Below, piece by piece: positions 31,752 to 40,258 of a stretch of 64,000 bases of DNA (position 1 is the first letter of the stretch; each line of letters begins with the position of its first letter). The notes beneath the pieces were generated by a model. That model searched no databases, had not been told where the DNA came from, and was given only the letters and a program-made list of their open reading frames with translations. The DNA comes from JBCCAG01 sp050331115. GTDB taxonomy: Bacteria; Cyanobacteriota; Cyanobacteriia; CAKZMO01. A program made the position numbers and the translations under genes. The stretch spans positions 1 to 64,000 of the forward strand of contig JBHJHD010000018.1 in NCBI GenBank assembly GCA_050331115.1. The letters are read 5' to 3'.

Positions 31752-32726
31752 ATGGTCAAGCCGAACAACATTTTAATGCAGGCCGAGCAAGGTAGTGTGG
31801 CTGCTATCATTCAAGTGCTCAACCAGCAGCTTTCCACCTCTGGCGTTCGCGTCAGAGCCGTGCTCGTCAAGGGCGTGCTGCAGCTCCTCTGCGAAGCCGG
31901 AGATGCGGCTCGGCTAGAGCGCCAGCAGCTCGTGCAGCACATTCGGCAAATTCTCGAGTCGCTTCACCCCAGGCATATTCGCCGCGTTCGCATCAATAGC
32001 CGTATCGTCAATGAGCAGCAGCTGCTCTGGCTCGACGAAGTTAACCGAGATGCCGACAGCCAGCTCTTGTGGTCCGAAGATATTGTCCTGTCCTGGCGCA
32101 ATCCCGTGACCCAGATTGTCAAACGCTGGCGGGACCAGGCCAAAGAATCTGATATTCTTCCCCTCTCCGCCATTCGCCAGCAGCGCGAAAGGCGACAGTT
32201 TTGGCGGGGGCTATGGGGCGGGGCCCTGCTGGGGGTTGGAACGCTGGTCGCGGGCGGTCTGCTCTATAGCTGGCTACAAAGCGAGACACCGGGGGGGATC
32301 TCCATAAGCCGATTGACTGGGATTCAGCTTGGGACTCAGCCCCAAACGACTGACAATCAGCCTAGCGCATCGGAGCGCTCCGATAGCGATTCGCTTGTTC
32401 TTAACTCGATTGCGGGAGCAAAGGGCGATCGCAGCGGCGCTCCATCGGCCCAGAGCGCCCCACAGTCGGCGTTGTCCCCAACGCCACCCCAACCCGCCGA
32501 CCCCTTTGCCGAAGCGGTTCGCATTGCCGAACGAGCCGCTGTCGCCGGCCAGACCGCCTCGACCCAGGCAGAATGGCTAGAGCTCGCCGCCGCCTGGCAG
32601 CAGGCCTCCAATTTCATGGGTCAGGTTGCTTCTGGCGATGGCCGCTATGCCACGGCCCAAGATCGCTATCAGCTTTATCAACAGTATGAAGCGGCAGCGC
32701 GATCGCAGGCCCAGCGGGCTCAATAG
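31752..32726 (+). CDS. Conserved cyanobacterial single-span membrane protein
   Basis: A 324-residue protein. The N-terminal domain (residues 1-140) opens with SVAAIIQVLNQQLSTSGVRV and LQLLCEAGDAARLERQQL, then IRRVRINSRIVNEQQLLWLD; I know it as a conserved cyanobacterial unknown. A basic loop (RQQRERRQFWRGLWG) precedes one membrane helix (ALLGVGTLVAGGLLYSWL). The rest is Ser/Pro/Ala rich and probably disordered, ending in a helical QLYQQYEAAARSQAQRAQ. Upstream, a 12-base palindrome TATAACGTTATA (31648-31659) contains a TATAAT box, suggesting promoter and operator overlap. It converges with the HerA-like gene. Confidence 0.75.
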   Translation: MVKPNNILMQAEQGSVAAIIQVLNQQLSTSGVRVRAVLVKGVLQLLCEAGDAARLERQQLVQHIRQILESLHPRHIRRVRINSRIVNEQQLLWLDEVNRDADSQLLWSEDIVLSWRNPVTQIVKRWRDQAKESDILPLSAIRQQRERRQFWRGLWGGALLGVGTLVAGGLLYSWLQSETPGGISISRLTGIQLGTQPQTTDNQPSASERSDSDSLVLNSIAGAKGDRSGAPSAQSAPQSALSPTPPQPADPFAEAVRIAERAAVAGQTASTQAEWLELAAAWQQASNFMGQVASGDGRYATAQDRYQLYQQYEAAARSQAQRAQ

Positions 32727-32769
32727 TCTGGATAATGCGCCTCAAACGACGGCGCTCAAAGCCACGCAG

Positions 32770-34524
32770 CTAGTCGATACTAACCCCGTCAAAGACATCG
32801 GCTACAGATATTCCCGTCAGAGGGGCCTCAGCCACGGTGCGGGCCTTTTGCTGATGGGCTGCAAAATAGTCCTGCCAAGCGACCGGGGCGTCCAGCGTCT
32901 CGCCGCCGTGGGTGGTGAGACGCTGACGGACCTGGCAGAGCACCGGCGTGTTGACGCAGGCTCCCGATAGAATCACTTGGCCCTTGGTGAGGGCGGGCAG
33001 CTCTTTGAGCAAATCTCGGCCGGCGGCCTCCACGCCGTACTTGAGGCTCTCCTGGTCCGCCGGGTTGACGATGCGCATCAGAAACTGGCTCATGCACTGA
33101 GAGAGCACGTCTGAGTCGAGCTTGCCGGGGCGCTGGGTAATCAGCCCTACCCCCACGCCAAACTTGCGGCCCTCGCTCAAAATCGTCCGCAGAATCATCT
33201 TGCAGCGAGCCGGCTCGTGGGCTGGGGCAAAGCGGTGGGCCTCTTCTAGCAGCACAAACACCGGGTAGGGCAGATAGGTCTCGTCCTGGGGGGTGATACG
33301 CTCTTTTTGGGTATCCATGCGGGCCTGGTTGGTCTGCCGCAGGATGGCCGCGCAGATCACCTGCTGCTCCTCCTGACTGATTTCGCTCATCTGCAGCACC
33401 GTCACCTGGCCGGGCTGAAACAGGTCTTGGGGCGACAGGTGCTGAAAAGGGTGAAAGTAGGGCGATCGCGCCAGCCGGTCTAGCTTCCACTCGATAGCGG
33501 GGGCTGAGGAGCCGACCTTTTCGTTGCCCTCTTCGTCCATGGTGCTATCGGCTTCATATACCGCCGCAATTAGGTCGTTTACGCCCCAGCGGTATTCCCC
33601 GTCCCGGTGCCGCCGCAGGATGCCAAACGCCTTGTTGAGGATTGCCTGCTGGCGATCGCTCATGTTGGGCAGCAGCGTCAAGATATCGTAGTAGTCCAAA
33701 GACGAAATGCGAATCTGCACGTCGTCGGGCTTAAGAATCTTGACCCGAGGGCTGTAACCGTCCTTGTGGCTGAACTGCGGGTGGCCGTTCATCTCGCCTA
33801 GGGTGTCATACTCGCCGTGGGGGTCGAATACCAGCACCGCCGCCCGGTTGTAGGGCCGCATCATCTCTTCAATCAGCACCCCTGCCGTGTAGGATTTTCC
33901 TGACCCCGTGCCTGCGAGGATGGCCATGTGGGTGCTCACTAAGTCCTTGACGTCCAGCATTACCGGCACGGCCCCCGCCTCCCGCAGCAGCAGGTGCCCT
34001 ACGTGGGCCGTGCCTACCGCGCCCTGGGACTTTTTATTGATCACCGCCACCAGGGTCTCGTCATCCGACAAGAACACCTTGGCCCCGGGGTCAGGGGCCT
34101 GGCGCGGATTCATAAAGCCGAGACGGGGGTCAAAGTAGCCAATCACGTCGACGGTGACTTCATAGATGGCGGCGTCGGCGTGGGCGAACCCCACTAGCGC
34201 CGCTACGGCCTCTGGGCTGATTGAGGCGTCGGCAAAGATGCGATCCGGCAGGTGGTCGATGAGGCAGCGATTGGAAATTTTGCCCAAGATGTGGAGGGGC
34301 GGGTCACTCAGACTCGCGGATAGCTTCACCCGCGGGGCCGCGACCTCGTAGTAGACAAATTCGCCGATTTTGACCTGGCGATTGTCGGCGGTGATGAAGA
34401 CATACTGGTTGCCCGATTCCCCTGGCCCTTTGACGGTGCCGATCGCGCCCTGGGTCACGTCCGGGTTAGAGGCGTCAAACATGACTTTAGAGGTGTTGGT
34501 ATCGGCGGATGATGTCTGGACCAT
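32770..34524 (-). CDS. HerA-like DUF87 hexameric ATPase
   Basis: A 584-residue P-loop ATPase of the HerA/FtsK superfamily. The N-terminal 180 residues form a HAS-barrel-like region (GTVKGPGESGNQYVFITAD). Walker A is AGTGSGKSYTAG (204-215) and Walker B is VFVLLEEAHRFAP; the arginine-finger region GVGVGLITQRPGKLDSDVLS and SQCMSQFLMRIVNPADQESL are typical. HerA proteins translocate along double-stranded DNA with the NurA nuclease to resect ends. No nurA gene is found beside it: the neighbours are a converging unknown gene and the photolyase. It may work alone or with an unlinked partner. Confidence 0.9.
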   Translation of the reverse strand: MVQTSSADTNTSKVMFDASNPDVTQGAIGTVKGPGESGNQYVFITADNRQVKIGEFVYYEVAAPRVKLSASLSDPPLHILGKISNRCLIDHLPDRIFADASISPEAVAALVGFAHADAAIYEVTVDVIGYFDPRLGFMNPRQAPDPGAKVFLSDDETLVAVINKKSQGAVGTAHVGHLLLREAGAVPVMLDVKDLVSTHMAILAGTGSGKSYTAGVLIEEMMRPYNRAAVLVFDPHGEYDTLGEMNGHPQFSHKDGYSPRVKILKPDDVQIRISSLDYYDILTLLPNMSDRQQAILNKAFGILRRHRDGEYRWGVNDLIAAVYEADSTMDEEGNEKVGSSAPAIEWKLDRLARSPYFHPFQHLSPQDLFQPGQVTVLQMSEISQEEQQVICAAILRQTNQARMDTQKERITPQDETYLPYPVFVLLEEAHRFAPAHEPARCKMILRTILSEGRKFGVGVGLITQRPGKLDSDVLSQCMSQFLMRIVNPADQESLKYGVEAAGRDLLKELPALTKGQVILSGACVNTPVLCQVRQRLTTHGGETLDAPVAWQDYFAAHQQKARTVAEAPLTGISVADVFDGVSID

Positions 34525-34597
34525 GGCGGGATGCGAATGGGTAGGGCCTACTCGACTAGTTTAGGCGGTGGCACTAGAAGAGTACAAAAATATTATT

Positions 34598-36016
34598 TCA
34601 CTGCCTTGACTGAATCCACTCAGGCATTCCTTCGCGCTTCAAAATGGTCCGGTCGGACTTTGGCGCCACCCAGCCATAGATCGGACGCTCACTATAGCCG
34701 CGTTTAGCATCACCAAAAGCCCAGTGCATTGAGGCGTATGTCGCCGGATCTCTGCCATCGAGGGAAAGATGGTCGTTAAGATAGCAAGCCGTTTCCCACG
34801 CGGCTTGAGGCGTGTCGATAAAGCGAAGAATTTGTTTGGCCCAGTACATTCTCAAATTGTTGTGGAGCCAGCCGGTGTGGAGCCATTCCTTCTGAGTCGC
34901 GTTCCAGGTGGGGTCAGCGGTATGGCCCTGTAGAATATCCTGGCGGGATACCTTTTCAGGGCGAGGGTCATCAGCGTGGTTTAGCAAGGTCTGCTGAGCG
35001 GCCTCGGGAAGAGACTCGAACTCGTGCAGGTTCGGGACGTGAAACGCTCTGTAGTGGGACCATTCGCGCCAGGTGAGGAATTCGTCTCTGAACTTCCAGG
35101 TGTAGCTTTTAGGGACGTCAACGGAGTCAATCTCAGCGAAAAGCTGATATGGGCTCAGCATCCCAAAGTGCAGGTAGGGCGAGAGCTGCGAGGTCGAGTG
35201 TTCTAGCGCAGCGTTATTGCGAATCCACTTGTAGCGGGCAAGAATCTCTGTTTTCAGCGTCGCCACTCGGGCCTCAATAGCGGCTTGGGTGGGGGGATGT
35301 TCTTTGGAAATAGTGATGTTGTGATCGACCTTGCACTTGGATACAAGCTTCACTAGGTTGTCGTCTGTATAGCTGGCAAAGTTCTGGAGCGGACCGTCTA
35401 CAGGAACCTCTAGCTGCGCCACTTTGGGAGTGAGCTCAGCAATTTCCTCAGACGTACTCTTTCTCAGCGCCGCGTACTGGTCTCTAAGGGCACCGTGTGC
35501 TTTCCTAAAGCTAGGCGTGGTCTTTAGCCCCTCCGGCAGCTGGCGAACCGGAACTAGGCGGGAAGCATCTACAAGAAAAACAGCCTGCCCAGCAGCCTCG
35601 AGGATTCGCTGGAGTCTTGCTCTGTCCCAGTGGGTCGGGTCTTCGTCGGCGTAGACCGCTGCAGCTGCGGCAATGAGAGTACGCAAAGGGTCAGCATCGC
35701 CGGCCTGACGAATAGCTTGAACGCAGGGAATGCTGATGCGGGCGAGGTCAGCAGCAAGCGATCGCAAAGCGCCCAATGCAAAGTAGAACAAGCGGTCAGA
35801 ACTGTGGGGACTGGCTTCGTCGAGTTCGCTGTAGACGAGAATGCCGAGGTTGAGGGCGTGGGCCTGGGCGATCGCGCCCTCTAGAACCGGATTGTCTAAC
35901 CACCGCAAGGCTCGATGTAGTACTACCAGAACATAGTCCCCCTCAGCTAAAACGGGCTTATCATTAGCCCGAATAACTCTCTCGCTCAAGTCACCTATCT
36001 GAAATGGATCTGACAT
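34598..36016 (-). CDS. Class II-like deoxyribodipyrimidine photolyase
   Basis: A 472-residue flavoprotein that would split UV-induced pyrimidine dimers with blue light. It is closest to class II (plant and archaeal) enzymes: LSPYLHFGMLS, FRDEFLTWREW, ADPTWNATQKEWLHTG, NNLRMYWAKQIL and LSLDGRDPATYASMHWAFGD. The FAD-contacting helix GWLHNNLRMYWAK differs from the usual GKMHGYMRMYWAK, so it is a diverged branch. The first 150 residues are the antenna-domain Rossmann fold (VLVVLHRALRWLDNPVLEGA). Whether it repairs CPDs or acts as a photoreceptor cannot be told from the sequence. It is 73 bases from the HerA gene on the same strand. Confidence 0.88.
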   Translation of the reverse strand: MSDPFQIGDLSERVIRANDKPVLAEGDYVLVVLHRALRWLDNPVLEGAIAQAHALNLGILVYSELDEASPHSSDRLFYFALGALRSLAADLARISIPCVQAIRQAGDADPLRTLIAAAAAVYADEDPTHWDRARLQRILEAAGQAVFLVDASRLVPVRQLPEGLKTTPSFRKAHGALRDQYAALRKSTSEEIAELTPKVAQLEVPVDGPLQNFASYTDDNLVKLVSKCKVDHNITISKEHPPTQAAIEARVATLKTEILARYKWIRNNAALEHSTSQLSPYLHFGMLSPYQLFAEIDSVDVPKSYTWKFRDEFLTWREWSHYRAFHVPNLHEFESLPEAAQQTLLNHADDPRPEKVSRQDILQGHTADPTWNATQKEWLHTGWLHNNLRMYWAKQILRFIDTPQAAWETACYLNDHLSLDGRDPATYASMHWAFGDAKRGYSERPIYGWVAPKSDRTILKREGMPEWIQSRQ

Positions 36017-36257
36017 GTCTAGCGGATGTTGAGGGTCTCAATCGTTCACTGCAGTACTAGTCAGGTTAAGAAGACTGGCCTAGTTCAGCATCATCCTTCC
36101 TGCTGAGAATTGGCGCAGTGCTCCGCCCATGCGCGCAGCGGGTAAATGAGCACGTAGAAGAGAGTGATACAAATCGAACACAACCTGACGGCTTTCCCAG
36201 GCCAGGATGCTGCAGCTTGAGGATTATCTTGACTTCCTTCTGCAAAAAGAAAGCGCG

Positions 36258-36279
36258 TGAATTAGATCGGTCTAATTCA
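36258..36279 (-). terminator. Probable terminator after the Uma2 gene
   Basis: Nine-pair stem TGAATTAGA / TCTAATTCA with loop TCGG. Read on the minus strand it lies 37 bases after the stop and is followed by CGCGCTTTCTTTTTG, a short T-rich run. Confidence 0.55.
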
Positions 36280-36315
36280 GGTCATTCCCAGCTGTAGTTG
36301 AGATAGCGATCGCAC

Positions 36316-36999
36316 TCACTGCGCAAGCTGCCCCGCAAACCACTGCGCCGCCGCCCCATTAGACTCCGCCCCCAAACGCCCAAACGCCCGCTCAACGATT
36401 GCCATCTCCAGCCCCGCTAGCGCCCCCGATACCTGTGCCTCTTCATACAAGCCCTCAGCCGAAAGCTGAAATACAATTACCCTAGCGCTCCGCACATCGA
36501 GCACCCAATACTCCGGAATCTCCAACGCAGCGTAAATCTGCTTCTTCTCATCCAAATCCGTCGCTAGCGTCGTATCCCCCACCTCGCACACCAAATCCGG
36601 CACTCGCCACCGCCGTAGGTTTACCCGTCTCGGTTCACCAGATTGCCAGCGCGGCGCATCTTTCCCCACATACAGCACCTCATCCGGCGCCGCCGCCCGC
36701 TGCTCCGGCTTCTCCAAAATGCAGCCTCCAAGGCAGTCAAACGCCAGCCCCGGCGACTTCTGGCTAAACCAGACAAAAAACAGCATCGCCAGCAGCTCTC
36801 TAAACCGGGCGTGATCCACCCCTTCCCAGCCCGTGTCAACAAACAGTCGCCCCTGGTTAAAAAAAATCCGAAAGTGCGCTATGTCAGCCGACTCAGCTAC
36901 GGTCTCAATGCAGGCCGCGTAATCTTCCCAAGCTGCAATGCACCACCGGGGCAGCTCGCTTGGTGAGCGGCGAATTGAGATTTGGGCTGTTGCTACCAC
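36316..36999 (-). CDS. Uma2/DUF820-family putative restriction-endonuclease-fold protein
   Basis: A 227-residue member of the Uma2 family, very numerous in cyanobacteria. The PD-(D/E)xK-like core is seen in RRWRVPDLVCEVG (Asp and Glu), DLDEKKQIYAALEIPEYWVL with the catalytic Lys of EKKQIY, and DVRSARVIVFQL. The region RDLLAMLFFVWFSQ-like (LLAMLFFVWFSQKSPGLAF) forms the N-terminal helix. A nuclease activity is predicted from the fold but the biological role is unknown; members do not travel with methyltransferases. It stands alone with a hairpin terminator after it. Composition looks like the rest of the genome. Confidence 0.88.
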   Translation of the reverse strand: MVATAQISIRRSPSELPRWCIAAWEDYAACIETVAESADIAHFRIFFNQGRLFVDTGWEGVDHARFRELLAMLFFVWFSQKSPGLAFDCLGGCILEKPEQRAAAPDEVLYVGKDAPRWQSGEPRRVNLRRWRVPDLVCEVGDTTLATDLDEKKQIYAALEIPEYWVLDVRSARVIVFQLSAEGLYEEAQVSGALAGLEMAIVERAFGRLGAESNGAAAQWFAGQLAQ

Positions 37000-37082
37000 G
37001 ATAGTTACTATTGAAAGGCGATCAAAGCTGCGCCTAAGTTCTGACGGCTTGAAACTATTCTAACGGGCTGGTGGTGCTGCTA

Positions 37083-37415
37083 TCAGGGGCTGTTGTGGCT
37101 GCGAGCGGCGATCGCCCCACCCCAATCGTGCCCCACCAAAGTGCAGTGCTCGTAGCCCAGCGCCGTGATCACCTCGGCAACGTCTGGAACGCTGTACGCT
37201 TCAAGGCCCGCTGGCTTCTCGCTTTCGTTATAGCCCCGCATGTCGAGGGTCACAACCTTGTAGCGCTTAGCAAACTCTGAAATCTGATGCTGCCAGGAAT
37301 ATCAAAATTCAGGAAACCCGTGCAGCATCAGCATCAGCGGACCTTGCCCCTGCGTCACGTAGTGAAGCCTGACGTTGTTTACCGTAATGAACTGGTGGCT
37401 CTGGGCCTCTTCCAT
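37083..37415 (-). pseudogene. Alpha/beta-hydrolase pseudogene with nonsense codon and 3' truncation
   Basis: Starting at ATG 37415, 30 bases after the end of the glutathione reductase gene, codons 1-37 read MEEAQSHQFITV...LMLMLHGFPEF. Codon 38 (37302-37304) is TGA where family members have the Trp of HGFPEFWYSW; the frame continues as YSWQHQISEF, LDMRGYNESEKPAG and VGHDWGGAIAA. The nucleophile elbow GHDWGG is that of epoxide hydrolases and haloalkane dehalogenases, with Asp as nucleophile. The sequence then ends at TGA 37083, so the cap and the His/Asp half are lost. No frameshift is needed before that point. A recent inactivation is likely. Confidence 0.85.
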
Positions 37416-37445
37416 AGATACAAGTCTCCCATTGACAAACCCACC

Positions 37446-38798
37446 CTACCGCATCGTCACAAACTCTTCCGCTGAGCTGGGGTGGATGCCCACCGTAGCG
37501 TCAAAGTCGGCCTTCGTCGCCCCCATTTTCACGGCGATCGCCACCCCTTGAATAATCTCGGCGGCGTGGTCCCCCACCATGTGGGCACCTAAAACGCGCT
37601 CGCTGTCATTCTGGTTGACGATCAGCTTCATCAAGGTCTTTTCGTCCTTGTTAGGCAGGGTGTAGTACATGGCGCGGAAGCGGGAGCGGTAGACCTTAAC
37701 GGCATCGCCGTACTCCTGCCGGGCCTCTTCCTCAGTGAGGCCGACCGTCGCCGCTTCTGGAGAGGTAAACACGGCGGTGGGAATGTTGCGGTAGTCCATG
37801 GTGCGGGGATTGTTGCCAAACAGAGTATCCGCCAAGGCCCGTCCCTCATTAATGGCCACCGGAGTGAGGTTAATGCGGTCGGTGCAGTCCCCCACGGCGT
37901 ACACGTCCGGTTCGGCAGTTTCCGCTGCCTTGTTGACGGCAATCGCCCCTTGCTTCACCTCGACCTTGGTATTCTCCAGCCCTAAGTTGTCAATGTTGGG
38001 GTGGCGTCCTAGGGCCGACAGGCTGACCACATCGGCCATGATGCAGTCTTCACCCTCAGCGCCACGAACGCTCACCGTGACGCCGTGGTCTGCCTTCTCG
38101 ATCATCAGGTCCTCGGTGTTGGTCAGCAGCCGAATGCCGTGCTTCACCATGGCGTCCTGAATTTCCATGCGCAGGTCATCATCGAAGCCCCGCAAGATCT
38201 TGTCGGCGCGGATAATTTGGGTCACCTCGCACCCCAACCCATTCAAAATACAGGCAAATTCGCAGCCGATATAGCCGCCGCCTAAAATGACGACTTGCTT
38301 CGGGTATTGAGGCAGCGAGAAAATGTCGTCTGAGGTAATGGTCAGCTCGACCCCAGGAATTTTGGGATACGTCGGTTCTCCGCCCACTGCAATCAGCACC
38401 TTCCCGGCGGTCACGGTGCGATCGCCCACCTGTAGCGTATGGGGATCAATAAGCCGGGCGCGATCGCGAAAGATCTGCACGCTGGCATTGTCCAGCATCC
38501 GCTGGTAGATGCCGTTGAGGCGGGTGACCTCGTTATTGACCGCCGTGGTCAGCTCAGTCCAGTCAAACCGACTTTCCACCGGGCTCCAGCCGTAGCCCGT
38601 CGCCTCTTCAAAGTGGTTGGGAAAATGAGAGGCGTAGACCATCAGCTTCTTGGGCACGCAGCCCCGATTGACGCAGGTGCCTCCTAGGCGATCATATTCA
38701 GCCACCGCGACCTTGGCGCCATGCTGCGCGGCACGGCGGGCTGAGGCAATGCCCCCCGATCCGGCTCCAATGACAAAATAATCAAATTCGTAGGCCAT
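37446..38798 (-). CDS. gor: Glutathione reductase (NADPH)
   Basis: A 450-residue flavoenzyme that reduces glutathione disulfide with NADPH, supporting the thiol pool under oxidative stress. The FAD motif is FVIGAGSGGIASARR; the redox disulfide is CVNRGC at 42-47 in GGTCVNRGCVPKK; the NADPH-binding domain is VILGGGYIGCEFA with IIRADKILRGFDDD; the FAD aspartate is in YAVGDCTDR; the C-terminal dimer interface holds GIHPSSAEEF with the catalytic His-Glu. The length is standard. It belongs to the redox cluster with the peroxiredoxin and PerR-type genes to its right. The start, ATG 38798, has AAGGAGAGG-like bases (CTCTCC on plus strand) upstream. Confidence 0.95.
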   Translation of the reverse strand: MAYEFDYFVIGAGSGGIASARRAAQHGAKVAVAEYDRLGGTCVNRGCVPKKLMVYASHFPNHFEEATGYGWSPVESRFDWTELTTAVNNEVTRLNGIYQRMLDNASVQIFRDRARLIDPHTLQVGDRTVTAGKVLIAVGGEPTYPKIPGVELTITSDDIFSLPQYPKQVVILGGGYIGCEFACILNGLGCEVTQIIRADKILRGFDDDLRMEIQDAMVKHGIRLLTNTEDLMIEKADHGVTVSVRGAEGEDCIMADVVSLSALGRHPNIDNLGLENTKVEVKQGAIAVNKAAETAEPDVYAVGDCTDRINLTPVAINEGRALADTLFGNNPRTMDYRNIPTAVFTSPEAATVGLTEEEARQEYGDAVKVYRSRFRAMYYTLPNKDEKTLMKLIVNQNDSERVLGAHMVGDHAAEIIQGVAIAVKMGATKADFDATVGIHPSSAEEFVTMR

Positions 38799-38910
38799 CT
38801 CATACCTCTCCTTAAACTACTGCTACCATCCATTTCAAAATCTACGCGGGCGCTAGTGGACGTGACTGGTACGCGAAATACTTGAATCCAACAAGAAGGC
38901 CCAATAAAAC

Positions 38911-38950
38911 AAACTGGATGCGCGGCAAAAATTCCCCACACATCCAGTTT
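38911..38950. repeat. Inverted repeat upstream of gor
   Basis: AAACTGGATG (38911-38920) and CATCCAGTTT (38941-38950) are ten-base perfect arms around a 20-base loop. It lies 113 bases upstream of the gor start and 99 bases after the peroxiredoxin stop, both on the minus strand. It could be a terminator of the peroxiredoxin gene or an operator for gor. Confidence 0.55.
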
Positions 38951-39048
38951 AGACCTATTGTTAGACCGGCTTGAATGGGCGATCGCTAAGTGAACCTCTA
39001 TTGAGAGACTCGCCTAGCGAAAGCACGTCCCAAATTACTCAGTGACGT

Positions 39049-39582
39049 CTACTTAGTACCCTTTAGGTAGGCCAGCATTGTCTCAGCATCAGAGACCTCA
39101 AACGGGTCGGTGGGGCAGTTGTCGCCGTAGTCGGGCTCGACGAAGATCTTCTCGATCTCCATATCATTAACCACCATGGAATAGCGCCATGAGCGGCTGC
39201 CAAAGCCGAGGTTGGTCTTCTCCACCAGCATGCCCATCTTGCGGGTAAATTCACCGTTGCCGTCGGGCAGCAAAAAGATGTTGTTGACGCCCTGCTGCTT
39301 GCCCCACTGATACATCACGAATGCGTCATTAACGGAGACGCAGACAATAGAGTCGACACCCTGCGCCTTGATCTCGTCGTAGAGCTCCTCATAGCGAGGC
39401 AGGTGAGTCGAGGAACAGGTGGGCGTGAAAGCACCGGGCAGTGAAAAGACAACTACACGCTTGCCCCCAAAGATTTCCTGGGTGGTCATGTCTTGCCAGC
39501 GAAACGGGTTGGCCCCTCCAACGGACTCATCGCGGACGCGGGTCTTAAAAGTTACGTTAGGGACGCGCGTAATAACGGGCAT
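39049..39582 (-). CDS. Type II peroxiredoxin
   Basis: A 177-residue thiol peroxidase that removes hydrogen peroxide and alkyl peroxides. The start is ATG 39582 (MPVITRVPNVTFKTRV) with GAGG six bases upstream; an earlier ATG would add four residues. The catalytic centre is LPGAFTPTCSSTHLPRYEEL with the peroxidatic Cys; NNIFLLPDGNGEFTRKMGML and GSRSWRYSMVV are family blocks. The gene is divergent from the PerR-type regulator, and a perfect PerR box lies 71 bases upstream. In cyanobacteria type II enzymes are recycled by glutaredoxin and glutathione, which fits the glutathione reductase gene next door. Confidence 0.93.
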   Translation of the reverse strand: MPVITRVPNVTFKTRVRDESVGGANPFRWQDMTTQEIFGGKRVVVFSLPGAFTPTCSSTHLPRYEELYDEIKAQGVDSIVCVSVNDAFVMYQWGKQQGVNNIFLLPDGNGEFTRKMGMLVEKTNLGFGSRSWRYSMVVNDMEIEKIFVEPDYGDNCPTDPFEVSDAETMLAYLKGTK

Positions 39583-39652
39583 AGAGTACCTCACTAATTT
39601 GAATGTCTAAATCGAAACTGGCCTACGTATGGTCAATTGAACCAGCCAAGAT

Positions 39653-39667
39653 TTAGAATAATTCTAA
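39653..39667. promoter_or_regulatory. PerR/Fur box
   Basis: A perfect 15-base palindrome TTAGAATAATTCTAA, layout 7-1-7, as in PerR boxes (TTATAATNATTATAA). It lies between the divergent peroxiredoxin and regulator genes, so it can control both and autoregulate the regulator. Confidence 0.85.
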
Positions 39668-39709
39668 CTTGCGAACAAGTCAAGAGTAAAAGTTGTTCTC
39701 TTATGAGAT

Positions 39710-39738
39710 TTGTTCTTTTAGGAAAAATCATCTAAAAT
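39710..39738 (+). promoter_or_regulatory. Promoter of the Fur/PerR-type gene
   Basis: TTGTTC (39710-39715) and TAAAAT (39733-39738) with exactly 17 bases between, giving a start near 39745 and a leader of about 20 bases before ATG 39764. A second inverted repeat TTTTAG/CTAAAA overlaps the boxes. Confidence 0.6.
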
Positions 39739-39763
39739 AGATCAGTGATATCTCTTGGGGCCT

Positions 39764-40180
39764 ATGACTCGTTCCGACGCCACCACGCTAGAGCTAAAAT
39801 CTAAGGGGCTGCGAATTACACCGCAGCGTTACGCGGTTTACGCCAGCCTTAAAGCCCGCACCGATCATCCCACGGCGGAGCAGCTGCTAGATACCATCAA
39901 CCAAAATTTTCCGACCTCCTCCCAGGCGACGGTCTACAACTCCCTACAAACGCTGTGCCAGGTTGGTTTAGTGCGAGAAGTGCTCTTAGAGCACGGCGTG
40001 GCTCGCTATGATGCCAATGTTAAGCCCCACCACCACTGCATTTGCCGTCAGTGCGGTCGCATTAGCGATCTGCCCTGGGCTACCTTTGAAGCCCTCAACT
40101 TAGATCGGGTCGATGCACCGTTTCGCCCGGAGAGCTATGAGGTGACGGTGCATGGGGTGTGCGGCAGCTGTCAGGCTTGA
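39764..40180 (+). CDS. perR: Fur-family regulator, PerR type
   Basis: A 138-residue metal-dependent repressor. ATG 39764 starts MTRSDATTLELKSKGLRITP. The DNA-binding winged helix is RITPQRYAVYASL, HPTAEQLLDTI and SSQATVYNSLQTLCQVGLVR. The dimer domain carries ARYDANVKPHHHCICRQCGR with the His cluster and the first CxxC, and the second CxxC in GVCGSC; these make the structural zinc site. The regulatory site is used by PerR to sense peroxide through Fe and His oxidation. Its divergent peroxiredoxin neighbour and the PerR box between them make PerR far more likely than Fur or Zur, though that choice is inference. Confidence 0.88.
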   Translation: MTRSDATTLELKSKGLRITPQRYAVYASLKARTDHPTAEQLLDTINQNFPTSSQATVYNSLQTLCQVGLVREVLLEHGVARYDANVKPHHHCICRQCGRISDLPWATFEALNLDRVDAPFRPESYEVTVHGVCGSCQA

Positions 40181-40258
40181 TACAGCCTTGATATAGCCTT
40201 GATAGCGACAGCCTTGGCAACAGAAGCGCGCTCGAGTTGGGGGTTTATCAAGCGAGCT

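Noticed and set aside
36061..36265. Membrane-like minus-strand frame (LFYVLIYPLRAWAEHC) between photolyase and Uma2
   Set aside because: No start codon and only one short hydrophobic stretch; not enough to call a gene.
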